NCBI GenBank assembly: GCA_022448955.1 | Contig: JAKVCU010000060.1 | Coordinates: 16,170-80,169 of the forward strand | Length of the DNA stretch: 64,000 nt | Reading direction: 5' to 3' | Origin: Saprospiraceae bacterium | GTDB lineage: Bacteria; Bacteroidota; Bacteroidia; Chitinophagales; Saprospiraceae | Shown here: in pieces, positions 26,668-35,883 of the stretch | How the letters are laid out: the number at the start of each line of letters is the position of its first letter | Position numbering within the stretch: the stretch's first letter is position 1 | The notes under the pieces: generated by a model | Database searches by the model: none | Told to the model about the DNA's origin: nothing | The model's input: the letters and a program-made list of their open reading frames with translations, nothing else | Made by a program: the position numbers and the translations under genes

Positions 26668-27402
26668 ATGATAAATGTGATCATTGTTGATGACGAGCCA
26701 TTAGCTCAGGATGTATTAGAAACTTACATTGAGAAAATAGCAGAACTAAATTTAGTTCAGAAGTGCAGTAATGCCCTTGAAGCGAATGAAGCTCTAAAGA
26801 CACATGATATTGACCTGATGTTTTTGGATATTCAAATGCCTCAATTAACGGGTATTGATTTTCTAAAAACACTTTCAAAACCACCTTTAGTAATATTTAC
26901 TACAGCATACCCAAATTATGCGATCGAAGGTTTTGAACTAAACGCACTAGACTACCTCTTAAAGCCTATTTCACTGGAACGCTTTATGAAGGCAGTAAAC
27001 AAAGCAATGGATAGGATTGAACTAGAGCGTAAAGATTCTGCTGCAGAGATCGTGGATGCTGGTGGAGAAAATCTTGATTATATCTTCGTCAAAGCAGATA
27101 AAAAATTAATTAAGGTTAATTATTCTGACATTATCTATATCGAAGGATTAAAAGACTATGTCATCATTCGAATGGATAAAAATAGAATTATCACGCTACA
27201 AACCATGAAGAGCTTAGAAGAAAAGCTTCCTTCTCATATTTTCAAGCGTATTCATCGCTCTTACATCATTAATATTGAAAAGATTAATGCCATTGTAGGG
27301 AATATGGTAGAAGTCGTAGAAAAAGGTCAGCCGAAGCATTTGCCAATTGGTAAGAATTATAGAGAAGATCTATTGGCTATTATCAATAAGAATAGACTAT
27401 AA
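26668..27402 (+). CDS. LytTR-family response regulator
   Basis: This 244-aa transcription factor has an N-terminal receiver domain with acidic pocket D8/D9, phospho-acceptor D54 (FLDIQMP), Thr in FTTAYP and Lys in YLLKPIS. A C-terminal LytTR DNA-binding domain follows (~145-244; YIEGLKDYVIIRM, FKRIHRSYIINIEKI). It pairs with the LytS-type kinase just upstream. In Bacteroidota such pairs often control nearby or envelope genes. The target here is not evident; the long AT-rich regions either side may hold direct-repeat binding sites. Confidence 0.94.
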   Translation: MINVIIVDDEPLAQDVLETYIEKIAELNLVQKCSNALEANEALKTHDIDLMFLDIQMPQLTGIDFLKTLSKPPLVIFTTAYPNYAIEGFELNALDYLLKPISLERFMKAVNKAMDRIELERKDSAAEIVDAGGENLDYIFVKADKKLIKVNYSDIIYIEGLKDYVIIRMDKNRIITLQTMKSLEEKLPSHIFKRIHRSYIINIEKINAIVGNMVEVVEKGQPKHLPIGKNYREDLLAIINKNRL

Positions 27403-27469
27403 ACCATGTATAATAGCTTCTGACGTGAAATATGGAACTCATTCTTTTTCTCGTCCGTCCCTAAACAAA

Positions 27470-27493
27470 AAAATCGCCCCGCGGGGCGATTTT
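27470..27493. terminator. Terminator after the LytTR operon
   Basis: AAAATCGCCCC and GGGGCGATTTT form a near-perfect 11-bp GC-rich stem with a two-base GC centre. It is preceded by seven A's (a T run on the minus strand) and followed by a short T run, so it may act in both directions. Confidence 0.85.
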
Positions 27494-28062
27494 GTAAATC
27501 CCATGAACATATCCAAAATTAATAGAAATTAAATCTTTTGGTGAGTACCTTTCTTTCTTCTTCACTCTTCCCTTACTCACAGTACAAATATGCAATGCTT
27601 TTATAGTTCTAAAAAGTACACTTTTCATGAATTGTGAAAAACATTTCATTCACTCACACAACCCAACTACTTACTCATCAATAAATTATGCTAAACAAAA
27701 TACAGGTTATTGTGAATTTATCACGATAAATTCATTCAAAAATAGGCAAAAAAAAAGTCGCCCATAGGGCGACTCGCTAGCAATGATTATAATTCCACGA
27801 ATATAAAAAGCAATGAATATCAAGTTTATGGATCAAAGGCATTTCGTTCGTTAATTTGATAACAATTCAAAAACGTCTTTGACTTATTATTTAGTATAAA
27901 GAAGTAAAAGAAAGATTTCATTTTTCTAATGCTTACGCAATTAACTTCTACTATACTAATACACAAAAATAAAAAATATATAAGCAAAAAGTTAATAATC
28001 AAGTGATTTTTATTGTATAATCACTTAAAAATCAACTTTTTTACACTCATTTAGTGTCAATC
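27494..28062. other. Intergenic region between LytTR gene and T9SS gene
   Basis: It is AT-rich with no supported CDS. It contains an inverted repeat GAATTTATC/GATAAATTC (27714-27733) and a minus-strand terminator (27757-27773). Between the terminator and the T9SS stop (28063) lie about 290 bases without structure that I could interpret. Confidence 0.5.
27748..27773 (-). terminator. Minus-strand rho-independent terminator
   Basis: GTCGCCC (27757-27763), loop ATA and GGGCGAC (27767-27773) are followed on the minus strand by nine T's. It is about 290 bases beyond the stop of the 837-aa T9SS gene, implying a long 3' untranslated region or a separate minus-strand small RNA. Confidence 0.8.
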
Positions 28063-30576
28063 TTATCTCAATATCTCAAACTTCTTATTTAAGACACCTT
28101 CCTTGGTAAATACGGTGATAATATATACTCCATTTTCAAGATTAGAAACATCCATCGTATGTTGTTCCATTTCTTCTCCATCAATGGCATATAGCTGCTG
28201 TCCAGTGATACTATTGATCATCACTTGAGAGAAAGTCATGTCATTATCCATTTGGACATTCAACTCATCACTCGCAGGATTAGGGAATACTTTCAAGAAG
28301 CTAAGAGGATCTGCTCCTTCAACAATATCATCTTCCTTTGGAAGAACTATATAAATGGTAAATTCTTCAACACTTACTTGAAAAGGATTACCATTTGCAT
28401 CATAAGCGATTAGACTGCCACCACCGATCGTTGTAGAAAGGACTCCATCATCATCACGGAAACCATCAATATCGTCAGTAACAACTAACTTAACTCCTCC
28501 AATCTGTCCAAATCCACCAATCTTATTCCCATCAGTACGGGTAAAACCTGCCTCCGCAAAACCATTATTAAAGTTCTTTTGCATTTGAAGGACAGCAGAA
28601 TTATAAGTTAACCAACTACCACTGCTAAACTTAATATCTACACTTTCTGGCACAAAGAAATCAGGGCTATAATTGAATGGAAAGGTAAATCCATAAATTC
28701 CTTGTACTGGCTCATCATAGCTACCAATGCTCATTTTTAATTCAATTTCTTCTCCTGGCTCTACATAAATATTTCCATCTAAATTGATTTGAAAACCATA
28801 ATAAGGCTTGATATTTGGTGCCAAAGAGTGGGTATTACCATAAAATGTACTAATAGAGAAGGTGTCTAAAGCTGTAATTAGGCTATCTCCATCTGTATCT
28901 AAATGCTTAAAATTAATTTCATCTTCTTTAAAATCAATAGCCCAATCATCACCATATTGACCATACCATTCTGTTAGGTCAACACTTGATCTAGGAACAC
29001 CCATTTTACCCATACCTACCCCCAATGGCAGTAAATCTTGCATATTAACAATACCATCAAAATTGGTATCACCAGACCAGATACAATCATCAAAACATTG
29101 AGGACCATTACCATCGCCAATATCCAAGATTTGCATATCAATTTTTATGGCCATTTCGAATGCACAAGCACCATCATCTACTACACAGTATTTGATTTCA
29201 AACTGATCAAGACCTTCTGTAACATTTGGATCAGGATTATATACAATCAAATTGTAACCTGAAATCGTTTGTCCATAAAGTACAGTATCTTGCTGACCGT
29301 CCATAAAAAATACATCTCCTAATTGTCCTTGATCAACAATTTCAAAGTTGAATTCTTTAATCGGCACATTATATCCGATAATCAAGGGTGTTTTTTTCGG
29401 TGTACTTAGTGTATATTTTGTAGCATTTGGCTCAAAATTACTCACGTGAATAATTACTCGACCCTCCTCTGCATCACCATCACATTGAGGATCAGAAACC
29501 GAGTATGCAAATTCATCAATACCGTTAAATCCAGGTGTTGGCGTGTAAATCAAATTTCCATTAGGCACTGTTTGCTCAATGGTACCATACTGAGGATTCG
29601 ATAATAAAGTAAAGCAACCACCGCCAATTCCATATTCATCATTTTCTAGAACATTGAATTCTACAGGTGCATAAGATGTGGTATAAATATTATCATCCTC
29701 TACATTCACATTAGCAACATAATCTAAAACAAAGATTTCAACTACTTTAGAATGTCCATTCTTTTCAAAGTAGATGTAGTCCATACCTGTATAATCCAGA
29801 TTTGGTTTATAGGTTGGAATATCTTGGTTCCAAGAAAATATACCATTATTCGGTGGAGTGACTAAGCTATAATCATTAGGAACAAAAACATTTTTTGTAA
29901 CATTCTTATTTGTAAATATCCGCATCGTGTCCGTATCAATGGCATTATCGCCCATTACCATAACAGAAACAGTCGCCTCATCACACCTGCCCTGATCGTT
30001 ACAAACCACATAACTGAAATGGGTTAAACCCTCGAAATCCGCTCTAGGTGTAAAATTGACGAATGGAGAACCTGCATTGTAACTAACACTACCGTTATTA
30101 ACTACAGGCATAGAATGAATGGAGAGTATTCCACTAGTGGTATTCGTCGAATCGTTTGCTAAAACATCGATTGAAATGGGTGTATTAACAGGTGTGGTAC
30201 CAAAATCATCAAATGCAATCACTTGTGAAGGAATAACATCCACTGTGATGTTTACAGCAAACATTTGTGGAGCAGGGCCATTCAATTGGGTATAAATGAG
30301 TCGAATGTAATCATCTTCCAAAGAGCCATTATCTGGAGTATAATGCAACTCATAGTCAATGTTTGACAATTCTACTAAATCTACCGTACCGTGACTAGGA
30401 TAAATTTGGATATACGGAGGAATAGGTACTGAAGTGAAGGAGTAAATTGTTGTTTCCCCCTGAACAGCAGTAAAGGTTAAATCTACTTCTTGCAGATTTT
30501 GCGCCTTTCCCTCATAAGGTATCAGGAATATGAGGAAAATTAGGAAAAATAAATTCCGGCGTAGAAATACATTCAT
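28063..30576 (-). CDS. Large secreted Ig-like/dockerin-like protein with T9SS sorting domain
   Basis: This 837-aa protein has a signal peptide ending EGKAQ. Several Big_9/cadherin-like modules follow, each with a PVNTPISIDVLANDS or EFNVLENDEYG signature and a Tyr-rich NFTPRADFEGLTHFSYVV or IYTPTPGFNGIDEFAYSV strand. A dockerin-like pair of Asp-rich loops follows (SGDTNFDGIVNMQDLL, DTDGDSLITALDTF). Next is a beta-sandwich (QINLDGNIYVEPGEEIEL) resembling a cohesin-type fold. It ends in a T9SS type A domain (FPNPASDELNVQM, ITGQQLYAI, LENGVYIITV). It is probably a cell-surface adhesin or scaffold. Confidence 0.88.
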   Translation of the reverse strand: MNVFLRRNLFFLIFLIFLIPYEGKAQNLQEVDLTFTAVQGETTIYSFTSVPIPPYIQIYPSHGTVDLVELSNIDYELHYTPDNGSLEDDYIRLIYTQLNGPAPQMFAVNITVDVIPSQVIAFDDFGTTPVNTPISIDVLANDSTNTTSGILSIHSMPVVNNGSVSYNAGSPFVNFTPRADFEGLTHFSYVVCNDQGRCDEATVSVMVMGDNAIDTDTMRIFTNKNVTKNVFVPNDYSLVTPPNNGIFSWNQDIPTYKPNLDYTGMDYIYFEKNGHSKVVEIFVLDYVANVNVEDDNIYTTSYAPVEFNVLENDEYGIGGGCFTLLSNPQYGTIEQTVPNGNLIYTPTPGFNGIDEFAYSVSDPQCDGDAEEGRVIIHVSNFEPNATKYTLSTPKKTPLIIGYNVPIKEFNFEIVDQGQLGDVFFMDGQQDTVLYGQTISGYNLIVYNPDPNVTEGLDQFEIKYCVVDDGACAFEMAIKIDMQILDIGDGNGPQCFDDCIWSGDTNFDGIVNMQDLLPLGVGMGKMGVPRSSVDLTEWYGQYGDDWAIDFKEDEINFKHLDTDGDSLITALDTFSISTFYGNTHSLAPNIKPYYGFQINLDGNIYVEPGEEIELKMSIGSYDEPVQGIYGFTFPFNYSPDFFVPESVDIKFSSGSWLTYNSAVLQMQKNFNNGFAEAGFTRTDGNKIGGFGQIGGVKLVVTDDIDGFRDDDGVLSTTIGGGSLIAYDANGNPFQVSVEEFTIYIVLPKEDDIVEGADPLSFLKVFPNPASDELNVQMDNDMTFSQVMINSITGQQLYAIDGEEMEQHTMDVSNLENGVYIITVFTKEGVLNKKFEILR

Positions 30577-30969
30577 GGTTCGTGGATTTAATCATTGCTC
30601 TACAAAAAGTTTGACTTATGCCAAACTATTTTAATATTATTCTCTTTCTTGAACAATATTAAAAATAATCATATAGTTTTTCAAGTACATGCGTTATCAT
30701 TTGTGAGCAAAACTTTAACTTAAACCGGCTCTAATTCGCTTAAATTTATTGCTTTGCACGTACTCTTTTCAAAAAAATGTGAAAAAAACTACTGAAAAAT
30801 AATATTTTTAAGAAGTAATTTTCAAAAAATTCAATTGCTACTTTCTATTCGTTCTATTCGAAGAGATGAATTTAAAACAAGAAGAAAATTTCGTTAAAAA
30901 ACTGAAAATTTTCTTTTTGGATCGAATTGATCTCGTTGTTTAGCTGCTAATTTAAGAAAAAAATCCACA
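30577..30969. other. AT-rich divergent intergenic region
   Basis: These 393 bases lie between the minus-strand T9SS gene and the plus-strand 473-aa gene. I see long A/T runs, no ORF and no RNA-like structure. Both promoters must be here. Confidence 0.55.
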
Positions 30970-32391
30970 ATGTACAATAGTAAACTTTACTCCATCCTTG
31001 AACATTTTAATAAATATGAGCAAAACCGCTGTCGGAAGTATATCCAGTCTCCATACTTTAACAAAGCCCAAGAGTTAATTGACTTATATGAAATTTTCAT
31101 CAAGCGTATTAATAGCTCATCTCAAAGGCCTTTTACTAAGGAAATTATCTGGAAGAAGCTAGTTCCAAAGAAAGCTTTTGATGATGTAAGATTTCGCAAA
31201 TTTTGTTCAGACTTATTGAAGTTAGTTGAGGGTTTTTTATCACAAACTTTTTATGAAGAAAATCAACTTTATAAGGTTACATGCTTGATAAAGGCTGTTG
31301 GGAGGTCCAAGATGGAAAAATTGTTTAATAGTTCAATGAGATCAGCTCGAAGATTATCTCAGCAACAAGGGCATAAACCAGCTAGTTATTTCTATCATCA
31401 ATATGCAATCGAAAAAAGTTATTATGACTTAACTGAATCGGATCGGAATAGAAGTGATAAAACAAACATTGAAGATATTATTCAAAACTTAGATTATTTT
31501 TTTCTTGGAGAAAAATTAAGGCTATTCTGTTCTGTCCTTAGCCGTCAATATGTGGTCTCACATGAATATAACCTACTTTTTATTGAAGAAATAATTAATC
31601 ACATTGAAAATAATATTGAACTATTTGAGAAAATTCCTGCAATTATTACTTACTATCAAATATACATGACCCAAACCTCAACCGAAGAAGAACTTTATTT
31701 TAAATTAAAAAATACTCTTGACAAATACGGTTTATTTTTTCCACAATCGGAAGCATACGATATGTATTCTTATGCTATGAATTATTGTATTCGTCGAATC
31801 AATAAGGGCCAGCCAAAGTTCCTTAATGAGCTATTTAAATTATATGAGATATTAATTAATAAGGAAATCATCTTCACTGAAAATGAACTATCTCCGTGGG
31901 ATTTCAAAAATATAGTAGTTGTTGCTCTTCGTCTTGGTAAATATGATTGGACGGAAAACTTCATCAACAAATATAAAGATCGCTTACCGGAAGCATCTCG
32001 AGAAAATGCCGTTACTTACAACCTTGCTCAAGTTTATTTCTATCAAAAGAGATATGAAAAGGTAATTCCACTTCTCCATGCTGTAGAATATGAAGATTTA
32101 AGTTATAACCTAGGTTCTAAGTCCATGCTCATCGCTACCTACTATGAAACCGATGAAATCGAACCACTGTATCACCTTTTTGAGAGCTTTAGGACCTATC
32201 TCAACCGACATAAAGATATTCCTGCCAATAGACGAAAAAACTATGGTAACCTAATCAAGTACACAAAGAAGCTGACCAGAATTCGACCAGGAGATAATGT
32301 AGCATTAAAGAAGCTTAAAGAAGAAGTCGAAAACACTAAAAACATTGCCAGTATCAACTGGCTAAAAGAAAAAATCGCAGAATTAGAATAA
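30970..32391 (+). CDS. Helical-repeat protein of unknown function
   Basis: This 473-aa, predicted all-helical cytoplasmic protein is rich in Tyr, Phe, Lys and Glu. I do not recognise a named domain. The second half reads like degenerate TPR units (NLAQVYFYQKRYEKVIPLLHA). The start SKLYSILEHFNKYEQNRCRKYIQSPYFN is like a family of lineage-specific proteins I have seen in Saprospiria as unnamed hypotheticals (memory, not checked). There is no signal peptide. It stands alone, bounded by a weak terminator. Confidence 0.75.
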   Translation: MYNSKLYSILEHFNKYEQNRCRKYIQSPYFNKAQELIDLYEIFIKRINSSSQRPFTKEIIWKKLVPKKAFDDVRFRKFCSDLLKLVEGFLSQTFYEENQLYKVTCLIKAVGRSKMEKLFNSSMRSARRLSQQQGHKPASYFYHQYAIEKSYYDLTESDRNRSDKTNIEDIIQNLDYFFLGEKLRLFCSVLSRQYVVSHEYNLLFIEEIINHIENNIELFEKIPAIITYYQIYMTQTSTEEELYFKLKNTLDKYGLFFPQSEAYDMYSYAMNYCIRRINKGQPKFLNELFKLYEILINKEIIFTENELSPWDFKNIVVVALRLGKYDWTENFINKYKDRLPEASRENAVTYNLAQVYFYQKRYEKVIPLLHAVEYEDLSYNLGSKSMLIATYYETDEIEPLYHLFESFRTYLNRHKDIPANRRKNYGNLIKYTKKLTRIRPGDNVALKKLKEEVENTKNIASINWLKEKIAELE

Positions 32392-32440
32392 GCTCCTATC
32401 CTATTCACCTGTTCTGCACTTCCAATGATGACCAATAGTA

Positions 32441-32466
32441 AAAATGATCAGAGAAAGTCATTTTTT
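32441..32466 (+). terminator. Weak terminator after the 473-aa gene
   Basis: AAAATGA and TCATTTT pair across ten bases and are followed by further T's. It is AU-rich, so modest stability. Confidence 0.42.
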
Positions 32467-32598
32467 AAATTTGTCCAGAATTTATACGCTCTTTTTTACA
32501 TTTATCCTTTTGGAATTTCAAATGGTATTTTTCGTGTCTTAACATTTTTGTAACTTAAACACAGCAACACAGTCTAATAAATAGAACGTTAAAGAATA

Positions 32599-32606
32599 TA
32601 ACTTTG
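32599..32606 (+). promoter_or_regulatory. -7 box (TAACTTTG) for the TPR/barrel operon
   Basis: It is a TAnnTTTG match 105 bases before the ATG at 32712. No -33 TTG is at 17-23 bases. The remaining intergenic sequence (32467-32711) shows nothing else. Confidence 0.4.
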
Positions 32607-32711
32607 GACAGATTAGAATGTATTGTTTTTTACTACATTCGCTGTAAACAATGTTTTAAGTGGAAATTCATGAGTTGTTTTTTCGCTTTCTATTAAACCA
32701 ACTAGAAAAAT

Positions 32712-35700
32712 ATGATTGGTAAAAAAATTGCCCTATTTCTCATGGTCTGCAGCTTTCCATTCCTTCTTGCTGCACAATCTACTGCTGTTTTCACTGAAGC
32801 TAATAAAGCCTTTAAAAGAGGGGAGAACTTTTTTGAGCTAGGTGTTTTTGCGAAAGCACAGACAGAATTTGAAAAAACCGTCGAACTCCTTCGTCCCGTC
32901 ATCGAACCCGAAGCAGAAGTGCTTCGTGCTAAAGCAGAATTGAACATTGCTAAAGCAGCGGTACAACTCGGACAGGAAGATGGTGAAAAGCTGATCCTCG
33001 ATTTTGTACGAAAGTACGAACCCGAACCAATTGCCAAAGATGCCTTAGTTGAAATTGCTAACTACTACTATAACTCAAAAGAATATGAAAAGGCCATAGA
33101 ATACTACGACAAAGTAGAAACGGCTGGTATGACCAGCGAACAAAAATCAGAGGTCTTTTTCCGTCAAGGATACGCTAATTTCATCCTCAAAAACTTTAAG
33201 GATGCAAAGGACAACTTCACGGCGATCAAAAATAATGAAAACCGCTACTACTACCCTACTAATTATTACCTAGGTCTTTGTTACTTCTACGATGGTGATT
33301 ATGACCAAGCAATCGATGTTTTTAGAGTGGTGGAGCGTTCGGATCAATACCAATCATTTATTCCTTACTATCTATCACAAATTTACTTCGCAGAGCGCAG
33401 GTATAATGACTTAATTCGTTATGCGGAACCTAAGTTAGAGAGCCGCAGGTTAAAAAAGCGTAATGAAATTCGCCAATTAATTGGTCAAGCCTATTTTGAG
33501 CAACAGAATTATGAAAAGGCCCTTCCCCATTTAGAATTTTATGCAGAAAGAAGCAAAAAATTGCGTGAAGAAGAGTTTTACCAATTAGGTTTTACACAAT
33601 ACAAAAATCAAAAATACAAGGAGGCCATTAAAAGCTTCCAAGAATTAGCTACCGTAGACTCTCGCTTGGGGCAAAATGCTATGTTTTATTTAGCCGATTG
33701 TTACTTGCGTCTTGGTCAGAAAGGTTCTGCTCGTTCCGCTTTCGCAAATGCTAAGCGTATGCAGTATGATCCGGTTGTACAAGAAGAAGCTTTATTCAAC
33801 TACGCCAAGCTATCATACGAGTTAAAAGATCCAAGGGAAGCCATTGGTGCATTGAGAGATATCCCTTTAGCTTCTCGCTATCATACAGAGGCACAGGAGT
33901 TAATGTCTGAGATATTCTTGAGCTATCGTGACTATAAGCAAGCGATGCAAATCATAGAAGGATTACCTAGTAAAACGCCACAAATCCGAGAAACCTATCA
34001 AATCGTTACTTACTTCCGCGGACTTCAATTATTACAGCAACAAAATATACCAGAAGCGAAGAAGCTACTAAAAAAATCGTTAGACTATCCATTAGACAAT
34101 AAAACCACTGCTTTGGCTACTTACTGGTTAGGAGATATCGCCCATCGCGAAGAAGAATACAACAGTAGTATTAAGCAGATCAATCAGTTCTTAACCATGG
34201 CGAAGGCCTTAAATGGTTTGCCAGATGAAGCCTCTCTATTTACAGGAAATTATATCCAAGGATACAACTATCTGAAACAGGAAAACTATGCAGCGGCTCT
34301 TGGTTTTTTCCAAGAAACAGTAGAGGGAATTAAACGGAATCGTTCTTTCATTCGTAATGATGAAGTTAAGCGTCAAATTCTTGGGGATGCTACTATGCGT
34401 GCGGGAGACTGTCTATTTAAGCGTAATCAATATGCGAAGGCAGTAGGTTTTTATGATGAGGCCATTAATAATCGTTATGGAGGATATGAGTATGCTATTT
34501 TCCAAAAAGCGATTATTGAAGGATTAAGAGGAAGAACTACAGAAAAAATAATTGCTTTGGAGCGACTTCCGGAAGAATTCCCCTATTCGGAATTTGCGGA
34601 TGATGCCCTTTTACAATTGGGGGCTACTTACCAGTCTATTGGTCAATTGAACAAAGCTTCGCAGCCATTAAAAGAATTAATCGCAAATTACAGAAGCAAA
34701 TCTGACTTAATCAATCAAGCTTTGATTCGTCTTGGCTTGATTAATTACAACCAAGGTAATTTAGAAACTGCCATTAACTACTACAAGCAAATTTTTGCGA
34801 ACAATCCGACGCCAACAGAAGCTAAGTTAGCCTTAGGTGCATTAGAAGAAATCTATGTGGATGACTTAGGGAGAGCGGATGAATACTTTGCTTTTTTAGA
34901 AACCATTCCTGGCTATAAATTGGATAGCTTTGCAAGAGACTCGATCAATTTCAAAGCGGCAGAATCGCAGTTTGAAAATGCTAACTATGAGCGCGCTATT
35001 GAGGGTTACACAACTTATTTAAGAAAATTCCCTAATGGTCGTTACACTTTGGTTTCCCATTATCATCGTGGAGAGTCGTATAGTGTTTTACGTAAGTATA
35101 GTGAGGGTCTCTTTGATTATGAATATGTAGTTAATCAAGGTCCAAGTCGTTATTATATGAAAGCTTTAGAAAAGGCAGCTATTATTGCCTACAATCATGA
35201 GCGAGACTTTTCTAAAGCGTATGATTTTTATTCTAGGCTTGAAAATTCAGCAAGGTCCCAAGATGAAAAATTTGAGGCACAGCTAGGTGCTTTACGATCA
35301 GCTTACCGTATTAATGATGCCTCAGCCGTATACAGCTTAGCATCAAAAGTAGCGAACAGCCCAAGTGCAACGCAGCAGCAGCAAGCGACTGCTAATTTCT
35401 ACTTAGGTAAAATGGCATTCGATCAGGACGACTATGCCAATGCTTTACCTGCATTTGAAGAAGTAGTAAAACTTAGTGACAATGAGCAGACAGCAGAGGC
35501 CAGGTATCTAATCGCCAATATTTATTATTTACGTAGAGATTTGGCGACCGCCCAGCAACTATGCATCAATGCAAACAGGGAAAGCTCTGGTTATCCATAC
35601 TGGGTAGCTAAAAGTGTCATTTTATTATCTGATATTTTGGCAGAGAAAAATGACCTTTACAACGCACGTGCAGCCCTAGAAGCCCTATTAGAAAACTACA

Positions 35701-35840
35701 ATGAAGATCCTGCATTAGTTAATGAGGCAAGACAAAAATTAGGCATCATTAACCAGCAAATCAATCGCAATAGCCGATTGGATAGCGGTAGTCGTAATAG
35801 TGACCGTTTGGAAATGGATAATAGTGGAAATGGAAATTAG
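32712..35840 (+). CDS. Large periplasmic TPR-repeat protein
   Basis: This 1042-aa protein has a signal peptide at residues 1-21 (ending PFLLAAQ). About 20 or more TPR and TPR-like (Sel1/YbgF-type) repeats span the rest, e.g. EYEKAIEYYDKVE, YDQAIDVFRVVE, YEKALPHLEFYAERSKK, KYKEAIKSFQEL, NLETAINYYKQIF and YERAIEGYTTYLRKFPNG. The C-terminus is low-complexity Asn/Ser/Arg (NRNSRLDSGSRNSDRLEM). The next gene, a beta-barrel, starts 43 bases after the stop. TPR scaffold plus barrel suggests an outer-membrane-associated complex (inference). Confidence 0.88.
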   Translation: MIGKKIALFLMVCSFPFLLAAQSTAVFTEANKAFKRGENFFELGVFAKAQTEFEKTVELLRPVIEPEAEVLRAKAELNIAKAAVQLGQEDGEKLILDFVRKYEPEPIAKDALVEIANYYYNSKEYEKAIEYYDKVETAGMTSEQKSEVFFRQGYANFILKNFKDAKDNFTAIKNNENRYYYPTNYYLGLCYFYDGDYDQAIDVFRVVERSDQYQSFIPYYLSQIYFAERRYNDLIRYAEPKLESRRLKKRNEIRQLIGQAYFEQQNYEKALPHLEFYAERSKKLREEEFYQLGFTQYKNQKYKEAIKSFQELATVDSRLGQNAMFYLADCYLRLGQKGSARSAFANAKRMQYDPVVQEEALFNYAKLSYELKDPREAIGALRDIPLASRYHTEAQELMSEIFLSYRDYKQAMQIIEGLPSKTPQIRETYQIVTYFRGLQLLQQQNIPEAKKLLKKSLDYPLDNKTTALATYWLGDIAHREEEYNSSIKQINQFLTMAKALNGLPDEASLFTGNYIQGYNYLKQENYAAALGFFQETVEGIKRNRSFIRNDEVKRQILGDATMRAGDCLFKRNQYAKAVGFYDEAINNRYGGYEYAIFQKAIIEGLRGRTTEKIIALERLPEEFPYSEFADDALLQLGATYQSIGQLNKASQPLKELIANYRSKSDLINQALIRLGLINYNQGNLETAINYYKQIFANNPTPTEAKLALGALEEIYVDDLGRADEYFAFLETIPGYKLDSFARDSINFKAAESQFENANYERAIEGYTTYLRKFPNGRYTLVSHYHRGESYSVLRKYSEGLFDYEYVVNQGPSRYYMKALEKAAIIAYNHERDFSKAYDFYSRLENSARSQDEKFEAQLGALRSAYRINDASAVYSLASKVANSPSATQQQQATANFYLGKMAFDQDDYANALPAFEEVVKLSDNEQTAEARYLIANIYYLRRDLATAQQLCINANRESSGYPYWVAKSVILLSDILAEKNDLYNARAALEALLENYNEDPALVNEARQKLGIINQQINRNSRLDSGSRNSDRLEMDNSGNGN

Positions 35841-35883
35841 GATCATGCTTTGCACAAATTTTCAACAATTTAAAAATCAATCA

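Noticed and set aside
27461..27649. 62-codon minus-strand ORF
   Set aside because: Its 3' end is the GC-rich terminator stem after the LytTR gene, and the peptide is low quality.
32712..35840. Repetitive TPR sequence as a DNA tandem repeat
   Set aside because: The repeats are at protein level only; the nucleotide sequence is well diverged between units.
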